From Melioribacteraceae bacterium 4301-Me (GTDB lineage: Bacteria > Bacteroidota > Ignavibacteria > Ignavibacteriales > Melioribacteraceae), in contig JBGORM010000001.1 in assembly GCA_041538185.1 (NCBI GenBank), forward strand, positions 558,001 to 622,000: a stretch of 64,000 nt of DNA, in the 5' to 3' direction. Of this stretch, positions 35,158 to 42,459 are shown one piece after another. Position 1 is the first letter of the stretch; the number at the start of each line of letters is the position of its first letter. Under the pieces are notes generated by a model that made no database searches, was not told where the DNA came from, and worked only from the letters and a program-made list of their open reading frames with translations. Made by a program: the position numbers and the translations under genes.

Positions 35158-37077
35158 TTAAGCAATATACTTTCCTCTTTTAGTATAATGTGTATGCAAA
35201 AGTTTATGTGAAAGTTTGCTGCAAGGTCCTTCTTTAATAAATTCTTTATAAAGTTTAATAACATTGGGATTATCGTGAGATTTTCTTATTTGTAAAGATA
35301 AATCTTCGGCGTAAATAGCTTCTGCTCTTTTCTTTCTTATTTCTGATGAAGTAGGAATTGGTTGCCCACCACCTCCAAGGCAACCGCCAGGGCATGCCAT
35401 GAACTCAATAAAATGGCACTCACTGAATTTTCCACCAAGCTTTATATCATTCATAATTTTTTTTGCGTTTGCTGTACCATGAGCAACAGCAACTTTTATA
35501 GTAAAATTTTTAAGCCAGTCCCAATTTGGCACTATATGTCTAATCAACTCAGGCACTGGTCCTGTTTTATTACCAATTGGAATTTCCATATATCTAATTC
35601 CTTCAAAGCCTCGAATGTTTAGCACATTAGCATTTTCAAAAATATCTTCGACTTTATCCCCAGTTATAAACTCTGCTATTGTTCTTATAGCTGCTTCCAT
35701 TACGCCGCCTGTAGCACCAAAGATTAACCCAGCACCGGATGCATCTCCAAAAGGATCATCAAAATTTGATTTAGGCATTTCTGGTAAATTGATTCCGGCT
35801 TCTTTAATCATTTTTGCAAGCTCTCTTGTGGTTAAACCAAAATCAACATCTTTATAACCTGAGCTCTGCATTTCTGGCCTGTTGCATTCAAACTTTTTAG
35901 CAGAACAAGGCATAAGAGCAACGGATACAATATTAGCAGGGTCAATTTTAGCTTGTTTAGCATAGAAAGTTTTTATCAATGCACCAAACATTTGCTGAGG
36001 CGATTTTGCAGTGCTTAGGTGGTCTAAATATTCTGGATAAAAATGCTCAATATATTTTACCCAACCTGGAGAGCAGGACGTAAATTGAGGCAGTTTAACT
36101 GAATTATCGTTTAATACTAATGCTTTATATAAACGAATAATTAATTCTGTACCCTCCTCAACAATTGTTAAGTCAGCAGCAAAATTTGTATCGAAGACTT
36201 TATCAAAACCAATTCTTTTTAACGCAGTATTTAACTGTCCAGTCATAGAATGCCCTGCGCCCAATCCAAATTCTTCTCCAATAGCTGCTCGAGGAGATGG
36301 TGCGGTTTGAATTACAACATGTTTAGTAGGGTCATCAATTGCAGCCCAAATCTCATCTGATGGATCGTTTGCTCTTAATGCAGATGTTGGACATCTATTA
36401 ATACACTGGCCACAATTAATACAAATGACATCTGCCAACGGTTTTTCCAAAAATGTAGAAATATGAGTTTGAGCACCTCGTCCAATAGCCTCCAATACAC
36501 CAACTTCTTGTAAATCAATACAAGTTCTCACGCATCTTCTACAAAGTACGCATTTATTCATATCCCTAACAACTGCATAGGATGATTTATCGATTTCGTA
36601 TTTCGGCTTTTCAATGTGACCAAAAGTGAAAGAATCGACCCCATATTCTTTTGCTAATGTTTGCAGTTCACAGTTGCCATTTCTAAAACAAGTATAACAT
36701 TCACCATAATGTTCACTCAACATAAGATCAATAATATGCCGCCTTGCTTTTCTAACATTTGGTGATGAAGTCTTAATTTTTATTGGTTGTGTTATTGGGA
36801 AAGTACAAGATGATTGCAAAGTTTTCATGCCTTCAATTTCAACTACACAAATGCGGCAAAGCCCTGCAATACATAAATCTTCATGATGACATAAAGTTGG
36901 AATACTAACCCCAACTTGTTTACACGCTTCTAAAATAGTTGTTCCAATAGGAACGAAATGTTTTTTTTCATCAATTTGAATTGATACTAATCCACCAATT
37001 GCTGAAGTATTTTTTGCTATTTCAACAAAGTGTGGTTGTTGGCTTACTGGAGTTCTAAAATCATCTCTACTTTCCAT
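35158..37077 (-). CDS. hndD: [FeFe]-hydrogenase catalytic subunit, HydA/HndD type
   Basis: A 639-residue multi-cluster [FeFe]-hydrogenase. In order it has an N-terminal plant-type [2Fe-2S] domain (LCIAGLCRICVVEIEG), a His-ligated [4Fe-4S] (HYGECYTCFRNGNC), two [4Fe-4S] of ferredoxin type (CVLCRRCVRTC, CINCGQCINRCP), and the H-cluster domain: L1 TSCSPGW near 332-338, L2 MPCSAKKFE near 388, L3 ACPGGCLGGGGQP near 559. L1 has Ser where the common form has a second Cys. The ATG overlaps the NuoF-like stop by one base. It exchanges electrons with NADH through the flavin subunit. Maturases HydE, HydF and HydG are not in the window. Confidence 0.94.
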   Translation of the reverse strand: MESRDDFRTPVSQQPHFVEIAKNTSAIGGLVSIQIDEKKHFVPIGTTILEACKQVGVSIPTLCHHEDLCIAGLCRICVVEIEGMKTLQSSCTFPITQPIKIKTSSPNVRKARRHIIDLMLSEHYGECYTCFRNGNCELQTLAKEYGVDSFTFGHIEKPKYEIDKSSYAVVRDMNKCVLCRRCVRTCIDLQEVGVLEAIGRGAQTHISTFLEKPLADVICINCGQCINRCPTSALRANDPSDEIWAAIDDPTKHVVIQTAPSPRAAIGEEFGLGAGHSMTGQLNTALKRIGFDKVFDTNFAADLTIVEEGTELIIRLYKALVLNDNSVKLPQFTSCSPGWVKYIEHFYPEYLDHLSTAKSPQQMFGALIKTFYAKQAKIDPANIVSVALMPCSAKKFECNRPEMQSSGYKDVDFGLTTRELAKMIKEAGINLPEMPKSNFDDPFGDASGAGLIFGATGGVMEAAIRTIAEFITGDKVEDIFENANVLNIRGFEGIRYMEIPIGNKTGPVPELIRHIVPNWDWLKNFTIKVAVAHGTANAKKIMNDIKLGGKFSECHFIEFMACPGGCLGGGGQPIPTSSEIRKKRAEAIYAEDLSLQIRKSHDNPNVIKLYKEFIKEGPCSKLSHKLLHTHYTKRGKYIA

Positions 37078-38267
37078 TATCTCTCCTCGCTATTATTGAA
37101 TATTTCTTCACTAAAATTTTCTAAAATGGATATAAATGGATTTGGTGATGATTGTCCTAATCCACATTTTGATGCTAATTGCATTGTTTTACCCAGTTCT
37201 TTTAGTTGGTTAATGTATTTAAAGGTATAATTGCCGGACTCAATCATGTTAACACCTTCTAATAATTTTATATTTCCTATTCTACATGGTGTGCACTGTC
37301 CGCAAGATTCTTCAACAAAAAATTCCATAAAGTTTTTTAGTACTTTCAGCATATTACGTGATTCGTTAAAAATGATTATTGATCCTCCGCTTGGGACATC
37401 TTCGTATGCGAGAGTGCGTTCGAACTGTGATTTTGGCAAGCATATACCGGAGGCACCGCCGACTTGAACAGCTTTTGTATTTTTAGCTCCGACTATTTTT
37501 AACAGTTCGGAAATTCTTATTCCCATTGGTAATTCATATACACCGGGTTTATCACAATCCCCAGAAACAGAAAATAATTTTGAACCAGTTGATTTATCTG
37601 TACCATACTTTTTAAACCATTGACTTCCTTTCATTATAATATGTGTTACAGCTGCGAATGTTTCAACGTTGTTAACTATTGTGGGTTTACCTTGGAAACC
37701 AGTATTAACAGGGTAAGGTGGTCTGTTACGTGCTTCTCCTCTAAAGCCTTCAAGCGATTCAATTAATGCTGTTTCTTCGCCGCAAACATATGCCCCAGAA
37801 CCTAATCTAATAATAACATCGAAATCAAACTCTTTATTATTTAATATTGCTTTGCCGAGTAAATTATCAGTTTTCATTTGCTCTAAATAACTTTCCAATT
37901 GTTCTTTTAAATACTCATATTCGCCGCGTAAATAAACAATTCCTTTTTTTGCTCCAATTGTATATCCAGCAATAACCATTCCGTCAAAAATTAGCTCTGG
38001 ATATTCCATCAGTAGTAATCTATCTTTAAATGTTCCAGGTTCGCCTTCGTCAGCATTGCATATAACATATTTTTCATCTGCAACAGCAGCTGCACTCAGC
38101 ATCCATTTTGTGGAGGTTGGAAATCCGGCACCGCCTCTGCCTTTCAATTTGGATTCACGAATTTCAAGTAAAATTTCTTCTCTTGTCATTGTTAACGCTT
38201 TTTTGATTGCTTCGCCCCTCCTGTATTCGGAAAATATTACTTTACCATTACCGCTTCTTTCTGTCAT
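37077..38267 (-). CDS. hndC: NuoF-like flavin subunit of the NAD-dependent hydrogenase
   Basis: A 396-residue NADH-binding flavoprotein of the NuoF/HydB family. GRGGAGFPTSTKW and NADEGEPGTFKDR form the FMN/NADH site; ESCGQCTPCRIGN and a distant Cys (SKCGLGQSS) hold a [4Fe-4S]. It lacks the N-terminal thioredoxin-like [2Fe-2S] region and the C-terminal two-cluster ferredoxin domain of HydB/HndC from known bifurcating enzymes. The ATG at 38267 has GAGG six bases upstream and is preferred over a GTG at 38279 that overlaps the previous stop. It passes electrons between NAD(H) and the hydrogenase subunit. Confidence 0.92.
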   Translation of the reverse strand: MTERSGNGKVIFSEYRRGEAIKKALTMTREEILLEIRESKLKGRGGAGFPTSTKWMLSAAAVADEKYVICNADEGEPGTFKDRLLLMEYPELIFDGMVIAGYTIGAKKGIVYLRGEYEYLKEQLESYLEQMKTDNLLGKAILNNKEFDFDVIIRLGSGAYVCGEETALIESLEGFRGEARNRPPYPVNTGFQGKPTIVNNVETFAAVTHIIMKGSQWFKKYGTDKSTGSKLFSVSGDCDKPGVYELPMGIRISELLKIVGAKNTKAVQVGGASGICLPKSQFERTLAYEDVPSGGSIIIFNESRNMLKVLKNFMEFFVEESCGQCTPCRIGNIKLLEGVNMIESGNYTFKYINQLKELGKTMQLASKCGLGQSSPNPFISILENFSEEIFNNSEER

Positions 38268-38275
38268 TTTCAACC

Positions 38276-38749
38276 TCACTGAATTTCATTTATAATTTGA
38301 ATTGCTTTCTCCGGTGTTAGTTTTGTGTAAACCTTATTGTTGATTAACATAGCCGGTCCTTTATCGCACATTCCCAAACAATTAATGTATTCCAGTGTAA
38401 ACTTGTTATCTTTTGTTGTTTCACCAAAACTTATTCCTAATTCTCTTTCAATAGCTCTTGCAATTGCTTGTTTCCCCTGCATATCGCAAGAAATTGTTTT
38501 GCATAATCGAACTAAATAACGTCCTTTTGGTTTTGTATTGAGAAAAGTATAAAACGATATAACACTATAAACTTCCACTGGATGAATATTTAATAATCGC
38601 GCAACCTCCTGCTGAGCAAAGTCAGGAATATACTTATGTACACTTTGTATTTCCTGTAAAATTGGGAGAAGCGATGAACGCAAATTACCGTACTTTTCAA
38701 CAAGCTTTTCAATTTCTTCTGTCATTGTATTTTTTTCTAAAACTAACAT
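38276..38749 (-). CDS. hndA: NuoE-like [2Fe-2S] subunit of the hydrogenase
   Basis: A 157-residue thioredoxin-like ferredoxin of the NuoE/HydC family. A helical N-terminus (LLPILQEIQSVHKYIPDFAQQEVARLL, here LPILQEIQ and YIPDFAQQEVA) precedes the [2Fe-2S] fold with ligands in RLCKTISCD and NCLGMCDKGP. GGAG lies nine bases before the ATG at 38749, inside the receiver gene, which it overlaps by seven bases. It completes a three-subunit NAD-linked hydrogenase; the fourth HndB-type small subunit found in Desulfovibrio is absent. Confidence 0.93.
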   Translation of the reverse strand: MLVLEKNTMTEEIEKLVEKYGNLRSSLLPILQEIQSVHKYIPDFAQQEVARLLNIHPVEVYSVISFYTFLNTKPKGRYLVRLCKTISCDMQGKQAIARAIERELGISFGETTKDNKFTLEYINCLGMCDKGPAMLINNKVYTKLTPEKAIQIINEIQ

Positions 38750-39129
38750 TCACTATTTCTCCTTTTTTTTAATAAAAATTCAACTTTGTGAATAAGTTCA
38801 TCTGGCGTAATAGGTTTTTCAACAAAATCATCAACAGGAACCACATCGCTTTTGTCAAATTTTAAACCTACAGTCTTTGGTATTGAAGTATACATCAATA
38901 TCGGTGTATTGATGCCTTCTTTTCTAAATCGATTGGCAAGAAAAAATCCATCATCTGGTTCGCTCATCATTACATCTAAAATTATCAAGTCGGGTTTTTT
39001 TAACTGAACAATTTTATAGCCGTCATCTGGGTTGGTTGCGGTAATTACATCATGCCCTTGTGATTTTAGTATTAAACTGCTTACATCAAGAATGTCAACA
39101 TCATCATCAATTACAATGATAAGTGCCAT
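38743..39129 (-). CDS. Receiver-only response regulator leading the hydrogenase operon
   Basis: A 128-residue stand-alone receiver domain with no output domain. Acidic pocket Asp8-Asp10 (VIDDDVDI), phosphoacceptor Asp52 in LIILDVMM, Thr81 in YTS and Lys105 in VEKP are all present, so it should be phosphorylatable. It is the first gene of the hydrogenase operon and overlaps the NuoE-like gene by seven bases. With the kinase at the other end it likely forms a phospho-relay, but without a DNA-binding domain it must act by protein contact. GGAGA precedes the ATG. Confidence 0.9.
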   Translation of the reverse strand: MALIIVIDDDVDILDVSSLILKSQGHDVITATNPDDGYKIVQLKKPDLIILDVMMSEPDDGFFLANRFRKEGINTPILMYTSIPKTVGLKFDKSDVVPVDDFVEKPITPDELIHKVEFLLKKRRNSEC

Positions 39130-39450
39130 AAAATTTCTCCATATTAATTTTTAGATTTTCATAAGGAAATACGATTGTTAATCCTTTTCTCTTATTTGCT
39201 TATTAACTGTTTCTTTTATTTTCATTTCGTATGCCAAAATATTATTTGATTTTTGTGGTAGTGCTTAAACGAAAGGCATGTTTGCTTATTTTTTTTCTTA
39301 ACCGTGAGAATTAGTTTACTTTAATTCCATGGTTAAGAATATAATTTTGTAAATAAAAATCTATATAATATAGCGCTGAGGATTTTAGTTGATTTTATGA
39401 GGTGTCTAACTAAGAGACCTAACCATATCGGTTTGATAAGTGCTGATTGA
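39130..39450. other. Intergenic region with interrupted inverted repeat
   Basis: This 321-base gap lies between purE and the hydrogenase operon. It carries an inverted repeat: CTTAACC (39297-39303) pairs with GGTTAAG (39331-39337), and inside it GAATTA pairs with TAATTC around an eight-base loop. No long T-tract follows on the minus strand, so it is not a clear terminator. No ORF or RNA gene is convincing. Confidence 0.5.
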
Positions 39451-39945
39451 TTAACCCAGTTTCAACTTTTTGTTTTTTTCTAGTGATTCACTTTCCATTT
39501 TTTTCTTATACTCTATTAATTTTTTGTAAAGAATTTTATCTGAGACAGCTAATATTTGCAGGGCAAGGATAGCAGCATTTTTTGCATTGTCTATTGCAAC
39601 AGTTGCAACAGGTACACCACTTGGCATTTGAACAATAGATAATAATGAATCAAGTCCATCTAACGATTTGCTTTTGACTGGAACTCCAATTACTGGCAGG
39701 ACAGTGTGGGATGCAGTAAGACCTGGCAAATGTGCAGCACCTCCGGCACCAGCTATTATCACTTTAACTCCTTTTTTGGCAGCATTTACAGCATAATCTT
39801 TGACGTGGTTAGGAGTTCTATGTGCCGAAACAATTTTGATTTCGTACGGAACCCCAAATTCTTTGCAGACTTCTGCTGCTTGTTTCATTACATTGTAGTC
39901 TGAATCACTTCCCATTATAATTCCAATTAGAGGTTTTTCTTTCAT
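39451..39945 (-). CDS. purE: N5-carboxyaminoimidazole ribonucleotide mutase
   Basis: A 164-residue class I PurE that converts N5-CAIR to CAIR in purine synthesis. The motifs [28 protein letters not shown] and [12 protein letters not shown] are canonical, including the active-site His. The start is decided by the ribosome site: AGGAG touches an upstream ATG (39951) directly but stands six bases before the ATG at 39945. It follows purK with a short gap and needs PurK's product, so the two work in series. Confidence 0.95.
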   Translation of the reverse strand: MKEKPLIGIIMGSDSDYNVMKQAAEVCKEFGVPYEIKIVSAHRTPNHVKDYAVNAAKKGVKVIIAGAGGAAHLPGLTASHTVLPVIGVPVKSKSLDGLDSLLSIVQMPSGVPVATVAIDNAKNAAILALQILAVSDKILYKKLIEYKKKMESESLEKNKKLKLG

Positions 39946-39954
39946 GCTCATCTC

Positions 39955-41091
39955 CTAAACTTGAATTAGTCTTTCAGCCTGTTTTGCTTTTTTCAATAGT
40001 TCAGTTTTATTATTACCAATAACTGTTATATGCCCCATCTTTCTGCCAACTCTCGAAGTTTCCTTATTGTAAAAATGTAAATGGATATCTGGTTGTTTCA
40101 GTACTTGATTATAATTTTTTATTAAGCCATCAGAGTTTTGTTTGCCAAGTATATTAATCATTACAGCAGCCTGTTTAATCATTTCTGTTGAACCAAGCGG
40201 AAGATCAAGAATTGCACGAATATGGTTTTCAAACTGAGATGTTACACATGCTTCTAAGGTATAATGCCCCGAGTTATGAGGGCGCGGCGCTAATTCATTT
40301 AACAAAACTTCATCTTTACGATTAAGAAAAAGTTCGACACCAAAAATTCCATAACCTTTAATAGCTTTTACAGCTTCAATTGCAATTTCTTTTGCATGCT
40401 CTTGTATTCGTTTTGTTATATCTGCAGGCGCTATAACAATTTTACAGATGTGATTTTCTTGAATAGTTTCAACAACAGGATAAGTTTTTATTTCTTTTGA
40501 TGTCCTTACCACCATTACAGCAAGTTCTTTTTGAAACTCTATAAACTCTTCAGCCATTAATTCATTGTGTCGGCCTGTAAGTCTTTCTACTGCTGCTTTC
40601 CACGTCTTATCGTTAGTAATTAATGCGTTGCCATACCCGTCGTAACCCATTTTACGAGATTTAAGTATGAACTTTTTACCTAATATTGTTGATATCATTT
40701 CGTAGTCATAATTTTTTTTAATCTCGATAAAATTAGGTACAGGGATTTGGTTCCTTCTAATTGCTAATTTTTGAAAAAGTTTATCTTGAATTGTTCCGAT
40801 TGTTTTAGATGAGGGGAGAACTTTTTTACCAGTCCTTTCTATATGTTCCAAATACTGGTAATCTACAAATTCGTTTTCCAAAGTCACTATGTCGCTTTGC
40901 TGAATAAATTTATTAAAAACTTCTTCATCATCAACCCAGCCTACAAATTCATTGTGAGTTAATTGCCCTGCTGGTGAGTTTTTGATTTTCTCAAGGATTG
41001 CGATTTCAAAGCCTAACTTGTAAGCTTCAAAGGCAGACATTCTCGCTAATTGTCCACCACCCAATATTCCAATACAAGTTCTTTTAGACAA
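39955..41091 (-). CDS. purK: N5-carboxyaminoimidazole ribonucleotide synthase
   Basis: A 378-residue ATP-grasp enzyme that uses ATP and bicarbonate to carboxylate AIR. GILGGGQLARMSAFEAYKLG, the ATP-grasp LKSRKMGYDGYGNALI, and LNELAPRPHNSGHYTLEAC are characteristic. The frame starts with TTG at 41091 (GGAAAC precedes it); no ATG lies nearby in frame upstream of the conserved GILGGGQL, so TTG is the real start. The purK-purE order is usual. A promoter candidate lies at 41125-41155. Confidence 0.95.
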   Translation of the reverse strand: MSKRTCIGILGGGQLARMSAFEAYKLGFEIAILEKIKNSPAGQLTHNEFVGWVDDEEVFNKFIQQSDIVTLENEFVDYQYLEHIERTGKKVLPSSKTIGTIQDKLFQKLAIRRNQIPVPNFIEIKKNYDYEMISTILGKKFILKSRKMGYDGYGNALITNDKTWKAAVERLTGRHNELMAEEFIEFQKELAVMVVRTSKEIKTYPVVETIQENHICKIVIAPADITKRIQEHAKEIAIEAVKAIKGYGIFGVELFLNRKDEVLLNELAPRPHNSGHYTLEACVTSQFENHIRAILDLPLGSTEMIKQAAVMINILGKQNSDGLIKNYNQVLKQPDIHLHFYNKETSRVGRKMGHITVIGNNKTELLKKAKQAERLIQV

Positions 41092-41412
41092 AAAGTTTCC
41101 TACAGTTTATTTTGAATGTTATGTCGAAAATAAATCATAAAGAATAAATATCCAACCAAAGTTAGCCATCATGGTAAAAAAATAGCAGATGAAAATTCAG
41201 TGAGCTTCTTTTTGTTGGTATGATTTATTAAATACTTTTAAATTCAAATTTTTCATTCCGTTCTTTTGCTCTCTTCCAGTTAGGTACTATATACTCTCAA
41301 AAAACTTATTAACAGTTTGTGCCTTAATTTTAAATCAAACATAAATTTGTTAAAGAGTTTGAAAAAAAGAAACAGCTGAAGAATTTCTATCACAACGAGC
41401 TCACTTAAAATG
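41092..41412. other. Intergenic region upstream of purK
   Basis: About 320 bases between purK and the GIN lipoprotein gene. It holds a promoter candidate near its left end. A 64-codon frame on the minus strand (41280-41474) overlaps the lipoprotein gene, has low-complexity hydrophobic content and no family resemblance, and is not taken as a gene. Nothing else is seen. Confidence 0.5.
41125..41155 (-). promoter_or_regulatory. Promoter candidate for purK-purE
   Basis: On the minus strand TTGG (41155-41152) is followed after 19 bases by TATTTTCG (41132-41125). It resembles the Bacteroidota TTG...TAnnTTTG form and the better candidate at 5916. It lies 34 bases before the TTG start. Motif evidence only. 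Confidence 0.35.
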
Positions 41413-42057
41413 TTACCTCTTGTGAATAGAGCCAACTCCAGAAACATCCGAAACAACTTTTTCTGGATTGCCATAAAAATCCACAGAACCTACTCCAGAA
41501 ACAGAGGCTTTCAAGTATTTACTTGCATAAACTTTAGCATTAGCAGCTCCACTAACTCTTACAATAACACTTTCCGCGTTTAATTGTTGAGCATTAACTT
41601 CACCAACACCAGATAAATCTAATTTTAGATTTTGAGATTTCCCTTTTAACTTTATCTCTCCAGCACCACTCAAATCAATATCTAAATTCTCATTATTAAT
41701 CCCTTCAACAAATATGGCATTTGCTCCTGAGGATATAATCTTATTCAGCTGCGGGGTAGTTATATAAATTTTTATACTTCTTATAGGTGATATATTTTTT
41801 CTGGTATCAATATAAAGAACGCCATTTTTTACCTCTGTTTTAATATACCTTAGCAAATTTTCTTCAGCTGAAATAGATAAACTTGGCTTTTCTTTAATAA
41901 TAATATCTATGGTAAAAGCGCCAGCAACATTAATTTTATTGAATGAGGTAATATCTCTTTTTTCTTCAATTAAATTGCCTTCCCCTCTTATTCCCCAAAT
42001 ACCACAGCCTGTGATAACTACAATCAACATTAAAAAAAATAGTGACGTTTTTTTCAT
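41413..42057 (-). CDS. GIN-domain (DUF2807) lipoprotein
   Basis: A 214-residue exported protein. The N-terminus (MKKTSLFFLMLIVVITGCG) is a lipoprotein signal with a lipobox ending in Cys18. The rest is the repetitive beta-rich GIN/DUF2807 domain, once called 'putative auto-transporter adhesin head', with the repeating LSGAGEIKLKG, LSGVGEVNAQQ, VSGAANAKVYA, VSGVGSVDFYG and VSGVGSIHKR strands. Such proteins are common in Bacteroidota envelopes; function is not established. Its promoter region is shared with the divergent AAA+ gene. Confidence 0.88.
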   Translation of the reverse strand: MKKTSLFFLMLIVVITGCGIWGIRGEGNLIEEKRDITSFNKINVAGAFTIDIIIKEKPSLSISAEENLLRYIKTEVKNGVLYIDTRKNISPIRSIKIYITTPQLNKIISSGANAIFVEGINNENLDIDLSGAGEIKLKGKSQNLKLDLSGVGEVNAQQLNAESVIVRVSGAANAKVYASKYLKASVSGVGSVDFYGNPEKVVSDVSGVGSIHKR

Positions 42058-42459
42058 TTTAATTTTCCTCCCATATTTTTCAGCATTAGACGGTAAAATT
42101 CCAAAAATGTTTGCTTTTATAATATAATGTTAGTTTCATTAAATGTTTTTTTCGCCTGTTATTTTTTTATAATTTTTTGTCTCCCTTTAGGAGTTAAAGA
42201 TTTGGATGAATACCCATAGGATGATAATCGTGTTATAAAATAAATTACTCAAATTTACATGGACGGCTAATATTTTATCAATAAACTTATTATTTTATTT
42301 ACAAAATAATTTGGATTTATTTAGTATGTCAATTTAACTACAATTACGTTTGAATAGCTTGAGCAAAATCTGATCTATACTTAATAAAAATCTTTTAACA
42401 AATTTATTAAAATGAAAATCTATCGCTTAAGCTAATGCATTAAAAATTGGGATTTAACT
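42058..42459. other. Divergent intergenic region before the triple-AAA+ gene
   Basis: A 402-base, very AT-rich gap between the divergent lipoprotein and AAA+ genes. No ORF, tRNA or strong hairpin is seen. The AAA+ gene begins with GTG after a weak GGGAT; promoter-like hexamers occur but none with both elements at proper spacing. Confidence 0.5.

Noticed and set aside
35158..37077. HydA as an H2-sensing (HydS-type) protein because of the nearby kinase
   Set aside because: It lacks a PAS domain and sits with NuoE/NuoF subunits, which fits a catalytic enzyme.
41280..41474. Small minus-strand ORF of 64 codons
   Set aside because: It overlaps the GIN lipoprotein gene, is low-complexity and resembles no family.
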